Assembly (NCBI RefSeq): GCF_017921815.1
Contig: NZ_JAGEMM010000001.1
Coordinates: 806,001 to 870,000 of the forward strand
Length of the DNA: 64,000 nt
Source of the DNA: Microvirga antarctica
Lineage (GTDB): Bacteria > Pseudomonadota > Alphaproteobacteria > Rhizobiales > Beijerinckiaceae
Direction of reading: 5' to 3'
Shown: positions 17,541 through 26,990 of the stretch, piece after piece
Layout: the number at the start of each line of letters is the position of its first letter
How positions within the stretch are numbered: the stretch's first letter is position 1
Translations under genes and position numbers: made by a program
Notes under the pieces: model-generated
Database searches by the model: none
The model's input: the letters and a program-made list of their open reading frames with translations, nothing else
Told to the model about the DNA's origin: nothing

Positions 17541-18728
17541 TTATTGAACGGGCGGCGTCGCGTAGAGCACACGACCGGAAACCTTGATCTCCACATCGAC
17601 GAGGTAGGTTTGCAGCGCCTTCATGTCGATGGTGATGCCGAGCCCCGGCGCATCGGGGGCCGCGATCTCGCCGTTCTCGTCTCGCATGAGGCGGTTGGCC
17701 GTGATGTCCCGCGCGAGCGCCTTCGGCGCAAACGGGAATTCGCAGATCGTGTGATCGGCCAGGCCCGCGAATGGCTGCAGCGACGCACTGAGGGCAAGGT
17801 GCGACGTGAAAGTGTGATTGACATAAGTCACGCCGCGCTCGACGGCATAATCGGCGACTTCTTTGGCGGGCCCGATTCCGCCGATGCGACCGCAATCGAT
17901 CTGCACGAATCCAATGCCCCCGTAATTGATGAGATGACGCGCCATGGAGACGTTATGAGCGCCCTCGCCACCGGCGATCCTCACCTTCGGGCTCAGCTTG
18001 GCCAATCGTCCGTAGGCGTCGAGAGCACTTGCATGGAAGGGTTCCTCGAGCCAGACCGCGCCTGCGGCCTCAAGGGCGGGAAGGCGCGCCTCGGCAGCCG
18101 ACACGTCCTCGCCCCAGATCTGACCCACATCGACGAGCAGGATGCCGTCGGGTCCAAGTCCCTCGCGCGCAGCTTGGAAGTGATCACGATCGGCCTCGAC
18201 GCTCCCGCGTCCGATCGGTCCCCAGCCGAACTTCACCGCCTTGAAGTTATCGCTACGGGCCTTTTGCGCGCCCCTCAGGGTCTCATCCGGCGAGTCGCCA
18301 AAGAGTTGGGACGCATACGGCGTCTTTTTGTAGGATGCGCGGTAACCCAGGAGCGTCCAGACAGGCGCATCCATTGCTTTTCCCAGGACATCCCACAAGG
18401 CCATCTCGACACCCGAGAAGGTGTGAGCCGCCTGCAGGAGATCCATGCTGTTATAGGCAACCTCGGCGGCGATCCGCGCGATATCGGCCGGGCTGTCCAG
18501 CGTCTGCCCCAACACCGAGTCGGCAACGGGGCGGCACACGCCATGCGACATCGGGCAGTAGAAACCCGCAATGGACGTGAGGGGCGACGCTTCGCACTCG
18601 CCCCAGCCCACGAATCCGCCGGCCGACACTCGCACCAGCAGGGCATCCTGGCTGCCGTCAGCCTCTGTGGTGACTTCCGGCATGGACAGATAAAAAAAGT
18701 CGACGGACTCGATCTTCATAGCGGTCAC
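17541..18728 (-). CDS. Enolase-superfamily enzyme (mandelate racemase/muconate lactonizing type) A
   Basis: A 395-residue (alpha/beta)7-beta barrel enzyme of the mandelate racemase group. Visible elements are AVKFGWGPIGRG on strand 2 with a catalytic Lys, the Mg ligands in LLVDVGQIWG (Asp), WLEEPFH (Glu) and RIAGGEGAHN (Glu), then QIDCGRIGGI and YVNHTFTSHLALS with a possible catalytic His. The family abstracts a proton alpha to a carboxylate and then epimerises, dehydrates or cycloisomerises; acid-sugar dehydratase is the commonest outcome, but the substrate is not readable here. The frame begins at GTG 18728, overlapping the upstream stop as GTGA; ATG 18719 is an alternative. Confidence 0.88.
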   Translation of the reverse strand: MTAMKIESVDFFYLSMPEVTTEADGSQDALLVRVSAGGFVGWGECEASPLTSIAGFYCPMSHGVCRPVADSVLGQTLDSPADIARIAAEVAYNSMDLLQAAHTFSGVEMALWDVLGKAMDAPVWTLLGYRASYKKTPYASQLFGDSPDETLRGAQKARSDNFKAVKFGWGPIGRGSVEADRDHFQAAREGLGPDGILLVDVGQIWGEDVSAAEARLPALEAAGAVWLEEPFHASALDAYGRLAKLSPKVRIAGGEGAHNVSMARHLINYGGIGFVQIDCGRIGGIGPAKEVADYAVERGVTYVNHTFTSHLALSASLQPFAGLADHTICEFPFAPKALARDITANRLMRDENGEIAAPDAPGLGITIDMKALQTYLVDVEIKVSGRVLYATPPVQ

Positions 18729-20236
18729 CGTGCAGCGTGATGGGTTGGAGAGCGGTGGTAGATGACCGGCTGTGGCGCGAACATTACGTCGTCGTCGAGG
18801 GGATAGATCGGCCGTGCGCAGATGGTATGTCCCAGGCTTTTGAGATTGGCAGAGGTCGCGCCGGGCGCGTCCACGTTGAAGTTCTTGGCCACCCAGCCAT
18901 CGTACATGTGATGTTCCGTGTGCGGGGACTTGACCACGATGACATCGAAATCCACCGGGTCGAGGCCGTTTGCATAATACATCGCGCGGTCGAACAGGCT
19001 GATCGACCGGCTGAACACGACAACCGTGAATGTGCCGAATGTCAGCACGGCCGTGGGCCCCGCATGGAGCGGGGTCTGCATCGTCTCCAACCGTGATGTT
19101 CCGTCCGACAGAAGGCGCACGGTCGCTTTCACGCGCAGAGGCCTGAAGCGATGCTTGTCGAAATGTCCGCCAAGATCGACGTCAATGGTCGCCCCAACGC
19201 CGGCTTCATGAGCCGCCGCTGCGGCCGGCGGATCGACGATCTGCGCCAGGACGCGCTTGTCAGAAGCTGCTTCCTGCAAGGCCCGCAGAATGACGTTTGA
19301 ATCGCCGGTCGCACCGGACGAGGTCGCGTCCGCGGCGTCCGTAAAGACGACGGGTCCGGCGATGCTGCTCGCCTGCGCAATCGCACGGTCCAGACTCATG
19401 AGTTTTCCCTGCATCCTGAAGCGCTGCGGCCAGAACTCCTCCGCAAGCCGCATCGCCTCGCGGCTGGCGGTTGCCTCGTCGCCATCGGTCATGACCAGCA
19501 CCTGCGAGCAAAGTTCCGGCACATCGGTGAAGGGGTTGCCGATCATGATACCGGCCGCCAGCGCAGTGCCGTCCCTCTCGATGCGACGGCACTCGCCAAT
19601 CAGGTCGCCGTAACAACCGGTCTGCGTGATCAGCTCATCGCCGCGGACAAGCGCCGGGATGACGACGCGGGCGATGACCGGCTTCAGACCGCCGCGCAGC
19701 AGACGAAGGAGGAGATGCGCTGCGCGTTCGCCGGTGTCCGCAAAGTCTACATGCGGGTAGGTATGATAGATCGCGAGCCCGTCGATCTGCCGGAGCATCC
19801 GGTCGGTGAGGATGCCGTGCAGGTCGAGCGTGATGACAATGGGAACCGCGTCTCCGGCCATGCGGCGGAGCTCTGTCAGGAGATGCCCCTCGGGATCGAG
19901 TTCACCCTCCGCACCCATGGCGCCGTGAAGTGACAGATAAATGCCGTCAACGCCATCGAGGTTGGCGCGGCAGGCCTCCAGGATCTCGTGCGAAAGCCTT
20001 TGCCAGCCATCCGCCGCAAGAAGACCTCCGCTCCCCGCATGCGCGCTGATGACGGGAACGATCGTGACATCGGGTTGCGCCTCGAAGACGCCAAGCGCGC
20101 CGCCGATCGACGTGTTCAGACCGCGTTTCGCATAGAGCTCCTCTCCCCGCTCGATGTGAAAATTCTCGAACCGGGACGGCAGGGGGTTGAAGGATGAAAT
20201 CTCCTGCATGCACTCGGCGATCAAGATCTTTGGCAT
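18725..20236 (-). CDS. M81 family (MlrC-like) metallopeptidase
   Basis: A 503-residue protein of the DUF1485/M81 family, named after MlrC, the third enzyme of microcystin breakdown. Recognisable segments are ILIAECMQEISSFNPLPS at the N-terminus, VDGIYLSLHGAMGAEGELDPEGHLL with the metal-binding His and acidic residues, IVITLDLHGILTDRML, and TYPHVDFADTGERA. The C-terminal domain contains VVVKSPHTEHHMYDGWV. Most homologs sit beside peptide-type ABC transporters in proteobacteria and are uncharacterised. Here it lies 15 bp after the DppF-like ATPase and overlaps the next gene by four bases, so it is clearly co-translated with the transporter and the enolase-type enzyme. Confidence 0.9.
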   Translation of the reverse strand: MPKILIAECMQEISSFNPLPSRFENFHIERGEELYAKRGLNTSIGGALGVFEAQPDVTIVPVISAHAGSGGLLAADGWQRLSHEILEACRANLDGVDGIYLSLHGAMGAEGELDPEGHLLTELRRMAGDAVPIVITLDLHGILTDRMLRQIDGLAIYHTYPHVDFADTGERAAHLLLRLLRGGLKPVIARVVIPALVRGDELITQTGCYGDLIGECRRIERDGTALAAGIMIGNPFTDVPELCSQVLVMTDGDEATASREAMRLAEEFWPQRFRMQGKLMSLDRAIAQASSIAGPVVFTDAADATSSGATGDSNVILRALQEAASDKRVLAQIVDPPAAAAAHEAGVGATIDVDLGGHFDKHRFRPLRVKATVRLLSDGTSRLETMQTPLHAGPTAVLTFGTFTVVVFSRSISLFDRAMYYANGLDPVDFDVIVVKSPHTEHHMYDGWVAKNFNVDAPGATSANLKSLGHTICARPIYPLDDDVMFAPQPVIYHRSPTHHAAR

Positions 20237-20251
20237 GGCGTTCTCTTGTCC

Positions 20252-21253
20252 TCACGCGCTCAAACGATAGGTCGGAAGTGAACCGTCCTCGACACGGTGG
20301 CAGGCCACACGCCGTCCATCGGGGAGCGGGCTCAAGGCTGGGTCGATGGAGCGGCAACGGTCCTGCACAAACGGACAACGGGCCGCAAAGCGGCAACCCA
20401 GCGGAATGTCGTGCGCACTGGGCAGATCGCCGGTCAGCGCGTGGCGGTGACGGGGTTCATCGGGATGCGACGGCGGGATCGCCGACAGCAGCGCCTGCGT
20501 GTAGGGGTGAGCCGGCGTTGCGAACAGGCTGTCGGCATCCGCGATCTCAACGATGCGACCGAGATACATGACAGCGACCCTGTCCGAGATATGGCGGACC
20601 ACTGACAGGTTATGCGAGATGAACAGATAGGTGAGCTGCAGCTCACGCTGCAGGTCCTGCAGCAGGTTGATGATCTGCGCCTGCACCGACACGTCGAGCG
20701 CCGACACGGCTTCATCGCAGACGATGAAACTGGGCCGCAAGGCGAGCGCCCGCGCAATGCCCACACGCTGCCGCTGCCCTCCGGAGAATTCGTGCGGATA
20801 GCGTTCTGCGGCCGAGCGCGGAAGGCCAACGAGGTCCAGCATCTCCAGCACCGATTGTGCGCGCGACGCGCGATTGCCGATGGCGTGGATCACGTAGGCC
20901 TCGGAGATCGCCTCGCCGACCGTCATGCGCGGGTTGAGCGAGCCGTAAGGATCCTGGAAGATGATCTGCATCTCCTTGCGGCTGCGCTGCAATTCGCCCT
21001 TGGACAGTTCCGTCAGGTCGCGGCCGTTGAACGCCACGGATCCGGCGGTTGGCTCGATCAGGCGGAGCAAGAGCCGACCCGTGGTCGACTTGCCACAGCC
21101 GGACTCGCCCACGAGACCAAGCGTCTCTCCCGACCGAACCGTCAGATCAACGCCGTCAACGGCCCGTGCACCGCCGGTTTTGCGGCCGAAGAAGCTGCTG
21201 CCACCAAAGACCTTCGTCAGCCCCCGCGCTTCGATGACGATGTCACTGCTCAT
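20252..21253 (-). CDS. Peptide-type ABC transporter ATPase (DppF/OppF-like)
   Basis: A 333-residue ATP-binding subunit with Walker [10 protein letters not shown], signature [14 protein letters not shown] and Walker [13 protein letters not shown]. The C-terminal [14 protein letters not shown] is the cysteine-containing extension characteristic of oligo/dipeptide transporters. The start codon overlaps the stop of the DppD-like gene in an ATGA junction. It pairs with that subunit to energise the two permeases upstream. Confidence 0.95.
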   Translation of the reverse strand: MSSDIVIEARGLTKVFGGSSFFGRKTGGARAVDGVDLTVRSGETLGLVGESGCGKSTTGRLLLRLIEPTAGSVAFNGRDLTELSKGELQRSRKEMQIIFQDPYGSLNPRMTVGEAISEAYVIHAIGNRASRAQSVLEMLDLVGLPRSAAERYPHEFSGGQRQRVGIARALALRPSFIVCDEAVSALDVSVQAQIINLLQDLQRELQLTYLFISHNLSVVRHISDRVAVMYLGRIVEIADADSLFATPAHPYTQALLSAIPPSHPDEPRHRHALTGDLPSAHDIPLGCRFAARCPFVQDRCRSIDPALSPLPDGRRVACHRVEDGSLPTYRLSA

Positions 21254-22254
21254 GAGACAGCCTCGATCGGTCGTTCATAGCCAAAGGGACGGAAACATGC
21301 TGCCGCCTGATCGCCCGAGACCAGACCCAAGGGCGGTCTCTCGCGCTCGCAGATCTCGTGCCGATACGGGCACCGCGGCGAGAACCGGCAGGCCTCCAGC
21401 ATGCTGCCGATGGCCGGCACCGCGCCGTCGATCGTCACCAGCCGCCCGCGTGGCCCCTTCATGTCGGGGATCGATGCGAGGAGCGCCTGGGTATAAGGAT
21501 GCTGGGGCGTGTCGAAGATCCGGCGAACTGGCGCGATTTCGGCCATGCGTCCGGCGTAGAGAACCATCACGCGGTCGGCAATTTCCGCGATAACGCCGAG
21601 ATCGTGGGTAATGAAGAGAAGCGAAAGGCCTCTCTCGCGACGCAGCTTGCGCAAAAGATCGAGGATCTGGGCCTGCACCGTGACATCAAGCGCAGTTGTT
21701 GGCTCGTCGGCGATCAGAACCTTTGGGTCTGCCGCAAGCGCGATCGCGATCATGACCCGTTGGCGCATGCCGCCCGAAAGCTCGTAGGGATAGGCGGAAA
21801 TGCGCTTCTCGGGCGACGGGATCTCGACGAGGCGCAGCAGATTGAGCGCCTCCTTGCGAGCCTCATAGCCCGAGAAGCCCCGGCGGCGACGCAAAACTTC
21901 CACCACCTGATGGCCGACACGCATGACCGGATTGAGCGCGGTCATGGGCTCCTGAAAGATCATGGCAAGGTCACGCCCGCGCGTCTCGCGCCAATGGTCG
22001 GCCGAGCCGCTCGTCAACTCATCCCCGTCCAGCACGATCCGCCCGGCGGTCCGTCGAACGGCGCTCGGCAGAAGACCCATGAGCGACAAGGCCAGCATGC
22101 TCTTGCCGCTCCCCGATTCACCGACAACGCCGACGACTTCGCCCGGCGCGATGGTGAACGAGATATCCTCCAGAACGGTCGCGTGCGAGCGCGCAAGCGC
22201 CGTCGTCAGTCCCTGCACCGACAGGATCGGCTGGTCCAACCTTGCGCTCATCAT
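21250..22254 (-). CDS. Peptide-type ABC transporter ATPase (DppD/OppD-like)
   Basis: A 334-residue ATP-binding subunit with Walker [10 protein letters not shown], signature [14 protein letters not shown], Walker [12 protein letters not shown] and the C-terminal [14 protein letters not shown] extension. The frame is open far upstream, inside the permease gene, but ATG 22254 forms an ATGA overlap with the permease stop and begins the conserved domain ([11 protein letters not shown]), so it is the start. Confidence 0.95.
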   Translation of the reverse strand: MMSARLDQPILSVQGLTTALARSHATVLEDISFTIAPGEVVGVVGESGSGKSMLALSLMGLLPSAVRRTAGRIVLDGDELTSGSADHWRETRGRDLAMIFQEPMTALNPVMRVGHQVVEVLRRRRGFSGYEARKEALNLLRLVEIPSPEKRISAYPYELSGGMRQRVMIAIALAADPKVLIADEPTTALDVTVQAQILDLLRKLRRERGLSLLFITHDLGVIAEIADRVMVLYAGRMAEIAPVRRIFDTPQHPYTQALLASIPDMKGPRGRLVTIDGAVPAIGSMLEACRFSPRCPYRHEICERERPPLGLVSGDQAAACFRPFGYERPIEAVS

Positions 22255-23123
22255 GTCCTCATCCGCGGATCGAGGACGTCGCGCAGGCCATCGCCCAGCA
22301 GGTTGAGGCCAAGCACGGACACGATGATGGCAAGACCCGGGAAAATCGTGATCCACGGAGCCTCGGTGATAAAGTCGCGCCCCTGGGCGATAATGCTGCC
22401 GAAGGACGGCGCGGGCGGAGGTGGACCGACACCGATGAACGACAACGCGGCCTCGGCGAGAATGGCTGTTGCGAACACGTAGGTCAGACGAACGATCAAT
22501 GGCCCAAAGGCATTGGGCAGCACATGGCGGCACAACACTCTCAATTCGGAGGCGCCGAGCGCGCGGGCAGCCTCGATGAATTCCCGTTCGCGGACAACGA
22601 GCACGGAGGCGCGCACGATCCGCGCCGTGTGGGGCATCGTGGCGATGGAAAGGGCGATGATGACGTTGACCACCGAGGCTCCGAGAACCGAGGCAACCGC
22701 GATGGCAAGAACGATCGCCGGGAAAGCCATCAGGGCATCCATGAGCCGCATGATCGGATTGTCGAAGACGGGAAAGAACCCCGCCGTCGCGCCGATGATC
22801 GTCCCAGCGATGCCGGTCAGGAGCGCCGTCATGAGGCCGATGATGAGCGAGATCCGCGCGCCATGGATCACCCGTGACAGGATATCGCGACCGAAGTGAT
22901 CGGTGCCGAACCAGAACATTGCATCCGGCGGTCTGAGACGGGTGCGAAAGCTGTTGCGAAGCGGATCATAGGGGGAGATGACATCCGCGAGCAAAGCCAC
23001 CAACGCAATCGCCAGAACAAGCGCTGCGCCGATCAGGAAGGAGCGGCTTTGCAGCAGTCGCGTCAGTGCGATGATCGTCGGGCTGCGCGTCGCCTGCTCG
23101 GTTTTCAGGACCGCGACACTCAT
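22251..23123 (-). CDS. Peptide-type ABC transporter permease (DppC/OppC-like)
   Basis: A 290-residue inner membrane permease. The N-terminal hydrophobic segment SFLIGAALVLAIALVALLAD is followed by FWFGTDHFGRDILSRVIHGARISL, the universal DppC-type motif, and the EAA loop EAARALGASELRVLCRHVLPN that docks on the ATPases. It overlaps both neighbours by four bases and pairs with the DppB-like subunit. Confidence 0.95.
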   Translation of the reverse strand: MSVAVLKTEQATRSPTIIALTRLLQSRSFLIGAALVLAIALVALLADVISPYDPLRNSFRTRLRPPDAMFWFGTDHFGRDILSRVIHGARISLIIGLMTALLTGIAGTIIGATAGFFPVFDNPIMRLMDALMAFPAIVLAIAVASVLGASVVNVIIALSIATMPHTARIVRASVLVVREREFIEAARALGASELRVLCRHVLPNAFGPLIVRLTYVFATAILAEAALSFIGVGPPPPAPSFGSIIAQGRDFITEAPWITIFPGLAIIVSVLGLNLLGDGLRDVLDPRMRT

Positions 23124-24064
23124 TCGAGGCGGACCCGTGGGTCTGCGACCGCGTAGAGAATGTCAACCACGAGATTGACGGAGAGATAGATGACGGCCAA
23201 GAACAGCAAACCTCCCTGGATGACTGGATAATCCCGCGACAGGATCCCGCCGATGATCAGGCGTCCGACACCGGGAATGGAAAAGACCTGTTCGATGATG
23301 ACGGCGCCGCCGAGCAATGCGCCGGCCACGATCCCGCCCACCGTCAGGATGGGAATGAGAGCGTTGGGCAATCCGTGACGCAGCATGATCTCAGCGCGCT
23401 TCAAGCCCTTGGCGTCGGCCGTCCGGATAAAGTCCTGATTGAGGATCTCAAGCATCGACGCGCGTGTCATGCGCGCGACGAAGCCGACCTGGATCACCGC
23501 AAGGGTCATGGCTGGCATGATGATGGCACGGGCCCAACCGACGATGTCTTCGCTGAACGGGACGTAACCACCCGTGGGGAAAAATCCGAGTTTCACGGCA
23601 AACAGCAGGATCAGCATGATGCCGAGCCAGAAGTCGGGAACCGACAAGCCGAATAGCGCCAAGGTCATCACCACCTGGTCGGGCCATTTGTTGTGATGAA
23701 CGGCAGCCACGATGCCCGCAAGGACGCCGAGAACGACCGCGAACACCAGTGCAAGTCCAGCGAGCGAGAGAGTGACCGGAAGGCGCTCGATGATCGCTGC
23801 GGTCACGCTGCGGTTCAACAGGATGGAATGACCGAGATCGCCTTGCACGATGCGTCCGTACCATTCGAGCATCTGGACCGCCATCGGCCGGTCGAGCCCG
23901 AGTTGCTGACGCAGGCTCGCGATCTGATCGGGGGTCGCACCCGTATCGAGGAACGCGGAAGTCGGATCCCCCGGCACCAGCCAGATGATGGCAAAGGCCA
24001 TGAGGGACACCAGGACAAGGACGACGAACGAGCCGACAAGCCGTTTTACGAGGAATTGCGCCAT
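23120..24064 (-). CDS. Peptide-type ABC transporter permease (DppB/OppB-like)
   Basis: A 314-residue permease beginning MAQFLVKRLVGSFVVLVLVSLMAF, with the family segment YGRIVQGDLGHSILLNRSV, the EAA loop FIRTADAKGLKRAEIMLRHG and the end VVDILYAVADPRVRLE. It lies 54 bp after the binding-protein gene, and the gap holds a strong hairpin that probably lowers permease expression relative to the binding protein. Confidence 0.95.
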   Translation of the reverse strand: MAQFLVKRLVGSFVVLVLVSLMAFAIIWLVPGDPTSAFLDTGATPDQIASLRQQLGLDRPMAVQMLEWYGRIVQGDLGHSILLNRSVTAAIIERLPVTLSLAGLALVFAVVLGVLAGIVAAVHHNKWPDQVVMTLALFGLSVPDFWLGIMLILLFAVKLGFFPTGGYVPFSEDIVGWARAIIMPAMTLAVIQVGFVARMTRASMLEILNQDFIRTADAKGLKRAEIMLRHGLPNALIPILTVGGIVAGALLGGAVIIEQVFSIPGVGRLIIGGILSRDYPVIQGGLLFLAVIYLSVNLVVDILYAVADPRVRLE

Positions 24065-24085
24065 GAGGGCTCCGTTGATTCAAGA

Positions 24086-24108
24086 CCGGCGGGAGGATAT
24101 CCCGCCGG
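24086..24108 (-). terminator. Intercistronic hairpin between binding protein and permease genes
   Basis: A perfect 9-bp GC-rich stem (ccggcggga at 24086-24094, tcccgccgg at 24100-24108) with a 5-nt loop sits in the 54-bp gap. With no U-tract it is better read as a partial terminator or an RNA-stabilising hairpin that raises binding-protein yield over the permeases. Confidence 0.6.
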
Positions 24109-24118
24109 CCGTGCGGCC

Positions 24119-25660
24119 TTACGGCTCGAGCCAGACGCCCCACATGCGCGGAATGCGATAGGGCTTGAAGTTCTTCAGTTTGGCCGACCCAACCTGGAAC
24201 AGCCCATAATTCCCCGCCTTCATGGCGACGGCGTTGTCGTACATGTGCTTCTGGAATTCGACGAAGATCTCCTTGCGCTTGCCTTCATCCATGGTGGTGT
24301 TCAGCGTCGCATAGAGATTGTCGATCGTATCGTCCTTCTTGAGCTGCGACATGCCGTTGACCCAGGGCGCCATCACGGATGCCGGACCCTCATAGGGCTC
24401 GATGCCGTAGCCATGGGCCCAGAACTGCCAGCCGTTCGGCGTGAAGCCGATCTTCGACACGGTCGGCCAATCGGCAACCGACAGTTCGACATTGATGCCG
24501 ATCTCCTTGAGGCGCTGCTGAAGCACAGTCGCCGTGTCGGTGTTGGCGCGCAGATTGTCGACGATGAAGGTGAGCTTTTCACCCTTGTAGCCGGACTTTG
24601 CCAGAAGCGCCTTGGCGGCATTGAGATCGGCCTGGTTGTATTTTTCCGTGCCGGTCTTGGTATAGAACGGCGCGCCGGGATAGAGCCAGGCTCCGTCCAT
24701 CTGGTTGATGTCCGGATACGAGATCTCCATGATCTCTTCCATGTCGAGGGCAGCCTGCACGGCCAGCCGGAAGTTCACGTCGTTGGTCGGCGGCTGGGCG
24801 TGGTTGAACTTGATCACCTGGAAGGCGAACGGCAGAACCTTGTAAACCTCATAGCGCTTGTCGGCGCCGAGCCTCTTTGCCGTGGCACCTTCAACGGTTT
24901 CAAGCAGCTGCACCTCGCCCGCTTCGAGGGCGGCGTTGCGGGCGCCGGCCTCCGGCATGAAACGGAAGGTGACGGTATCGAGGAAGACCTCCTTCTTGCC
25001 GGCCAGACCATCGCGGCCTGTCGCCTTGGGATTGGGCGAGTAGCCGTCATAGCGGGCGATCTTGACGTGGCTGTCGGGCTTGTACTCCACGAACCGGAAA
25101 GGCCCCGTGCCGATGATGTTGATCTGGTTGGCGGGCTTTGCCGCCTCTTCGGCCGGATAGATCGCAATCGGCGCACGCGGCGACGACAGATTGTCGAGAA
25201 ACGTCGATTGAACCGTCTTGAGCGTGACGGTCACTTCGTGCGGACCCGTCTCGGTCACCGTGTCGACGGCGCTGAGCAGCGGAGCGGATGCGCCCAGCTT
25301 CCGGTAGCGCTCCAGGGATGCGACAACGTCCTTCGCATCGAGCTCCTTGCCATTGTGGAACTTGACCCCCTTGCGGATGGGGAACACGTAAGTCTTTCCG
25401 TCCGCTGAAATCTTCACGTCCTCGGACAGCTCGGGGACCGGCTTGGCATTTTCGTCGCGTGCGTAGAGCGTCTCGAAAATCTGCAGGGTGATGTTGCGTG
25501 CTGCCTGCGCCGAGGTCACCTGCGCATCGAGCGAGGGTGGCGCCTGCGTGATGGCGACAACCACGTCGCCCCCCTTCTTCTGCGCGATTGCAGCGCTCGA
25601 GGCAGTGAGCAGGACAGCTGCACCCAGGGCAACGGTTCTGAAGTCAAACCATCGTGTCAT
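24119..25660 (-). CDS. ABC transporter substrate-binding protein, peptide/SBP_bac_5 family
   Basis: A 513-residue periplasmic binding protein with signal peptide (FRTVALGAAVLLTASSAAIAQ) and the family 5 landmarks VVVAITQAPPSLDAQVTS, ITLQIFETLYARDENAKPVPELSEDVK-type N-terminal lobe and YVFPIRKGVKFHNGKELDAKDVVAS. The family binds peptides, nickel, opines, glycosides or other solutes, so the ligand cannot be named. ATG 25660 is chosen over ATG 25672 because ggagg lies immediately upstream of it and would be inside the longer form. It is the second gene of the operon, after the deacylase. Confidence 0.93.
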   Translation of the reverse strand: MTRWFDFRTVALGAAVLLTASSAAIAQKKGGDVVVAITQAPPSLDAQVTSAQAARNITLQIFETLYARDENAKPVPELSEDVKISADGKTYVFPIRKGVKFHNGKELDAKDVVASLERYRKLGASAPLLSAVDTVTETGPHEVTVTLKTVQSTFLDNLSSPRAPIAIYPAEEAAKPANQINIIGTGPFRFVEYKPDSHVKIARYDGYSPNPKATGRDGLAGKKEVFLDTVTFRFMPEAGARNAALEAGEVQLLETVEGATAKRLGADKRYEVYKVLPFAFQVIKFNHAQPPTNDVNFRLAVQAALDMEEIMEISYPDINQMDGAWLYPGAPFYTKTGTEKYNQADLNAAKALLAKSGYKGEKLTFIVDNLRANTDTATVLQQRLKEIGINVELSVADWPTVSKIGFTPNGWQFWAHGYGIEPYEGPASVMAPWVNGMSQLKKDDTIDNLYATLNTTMDEGKRKEIFVEFQKHMYDNAVAMKAGNYGLFQVGSAKLKNFKPYRIPRMWGVWLEP

Positions 25661-25725
25661 ATGATCCTCCATCCTAATGGCACAAGGCCGGGTTCTCTCT
25701 GAAGTGAAGGCCTACACCTTGTCGT

Positions 25726-25741
25726 GATCGGCGTGCCGATC
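25726..25741. repeat. Inverted repeat upstream of the binding-protein gene
   Basis: gatcggc-gt-gccgatc is a perfect 7-bp inverted repeat around two bases in the 117-bp gap between the deacylase and the binding-protein gene. It could be an operator for internal expression of the transporter or a short hairpin. It differs from the GTATAC-centred site upstream of the deacylase. Confidence 0.35.
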
Positions 25742-25777
25742 TTCGATGCTTGACCTGGTCGCGCGTGTGCCCGTTCC

Positions 25778-26818
25778 CTATTCGGGGACGGACGCTTCAT
25801 CGTAATCGTTCATGACAACCGCAACGACATCGCCGCGCTGAACGCGCCCGGGTCCCGATGCCATCCACAGCACGCCTGCCCGCCGATAGCGCATCTCGAT
25901 GGGATCGCGATCGACATCTTCGACGAAATGCAGGTAGCCCGCCACCTCGCCCTCCTCCACCGCGTCCCCGGCGAGATGACGTGGCTCGAACACGCCGACC
26001 GCCGGTGCAAACAGGTAGCAGGCGGGATCGCGCACCATCATGTGTCGGGTCACAGGCGAGCCATCGCGCTGTGCCGTATCCGGCTGCCCGTTGAGCACGC
26101 CGAGATGCTTGAGCACATTGTTGAGCCCACGCTTGCCGATGCGGACGCCTTCCACATGGACGCGGCCCCATCCGCCGAGTTCGGTTCCGACCGACAGAAT
26201 TCCTCGGCGCTCGACTGACGAGGTCAGCGTGGCGCCTTCATCCACGCCCCAGAACACCACGTTGTAGGGCGCGCCGAAGGCGGATGCCGCCTTCATTGCG
26301 CGCGCGCGCAGGTCGGAATCCGCCACGTAATGCATGTTGGTGGACAGCGCCGATTCCATCGAGTGGCCGGCCGTGTGAAGATCGACCGACACATCGACGA
26401 GCGGCAGCAGAACCGTATCGATGAAATGTGCGAGCATCTCCGTGAAGGTTCCGCGCGGGTTGCCCGGAAAGCACCGGTTCATGTCGCGATGATCGATTGG
26501 CGACAGACGCGTATCGTTCAACACCGCCGGAACGTTGACGGCGGGCAACATGATGACGCGGCCCTGGATGTCCGAGGCCCGCAGGGTTTGTGCCAGACGC
26601 GAGACAGCGATCTGGCCCTCATACTCGTCGCCATGCACCCCGCCGGTGAACAGCACGGTCGGCCCAGAGCCGTTCTTCACGCACACGATGGGGATTTCGA
26701 TTGTGCCCCACCCGGAGGTGTTGCGCGACAGGGGCGCCCGCAGGTAGCCGGCCTGCCGGCCTTCTCTGTCGAAATCGATTTCACACCGAATCCGGCTCTT
26801 CATCTCACTGCCAGCCAT
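25778..26818 (-). CDS. Succinylglutamate desuccinylase/aspartoacylase-type deacylase
   Basis: A 346-residue zinc-dependent amidohydrolase of the M14-like AstE/ASPA superfamily, closest in style to DoeB-type N-acetyl-diaminobutyrate deacetylases. Zinc ligands are His62 and Glu65 in GGVHGDEYEG and His148 in DLHTAG; HRDMNRCFPGNPRG carries the Asn-Arg pair that binds the substrate carboxylate. The C-terminal 100 residues form the beta-rich cap (GVFEPRHLAGDAVEEGEVAG). It likely removes an acyl group from an acylated amino acid or peptide-like substrate. It is the first gene of the minus-strand arm, divergent from the GntR regulator gene. Confidence 0.88.
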   Translation of the reverse strand: MAGSEMKSRIRCEIDFDREGRQAGYLRAPLSRNTSGWGTIEIPIVCVKNGSGPTVLFTGGVHGDEYEGQIAVSRLAQTLRASDIQGRVIMLPAVNVPAVLNDTRLSPIDHRDMNRCFPGNPRGTFTEMLAHFIDTVLLPLVDVSVDLHTAGHSMESALSTNMHYVADSDLRARAMKAASAFGAPYNVVFWGVDEGATLTSSVERRGILSVGTELGGWGRVHVEGVRIGKRGLNNVLKHLGVLNGQPDTAQRDGSPVTRHMMVRDPACYLFAPAVGVFEPRHLAGDAVEEGEVAGYLHFVEDVDRDPIEMRYRRAGVLWMASGPGRVQRGDVVAVVMNDYDEASVPE

Positions 26819-26851
26819 CAGACCCCGCCCGAAGAAATCTTGTCTTGATGG

Positions 26852-26878
26852 TCGTATGATGGTATACGATCTTACGAT
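26852..26878. promoter_or_regulatory. Candidate GntR/FCD operator in the divergent control region
   Basis: tcgtat (26852-26857) and atacga (26864-26869) form an inverted repeat with a GTATAC core at 26862-26867, and tacgat is repeated directly at 26865-26870 and 26873-26878. FCD-type GntR regulators typically bind short GTATAC-like palindromes. The site lies between the deacylase start (26818) and the GntR start (26991), where it could control both arms. Confidence 0.55.
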
Positions 26879-26990
26879 AAGTCAATGGCTGTTGTGTCGG
26901 CACGCTCTCTCGGGCAAATCGGTGACAAGGGCTCGTTGCGCCGAGACGGTGTCGATCTGCTCGGTCAAACCGGACACTATTGAGCGGCTG

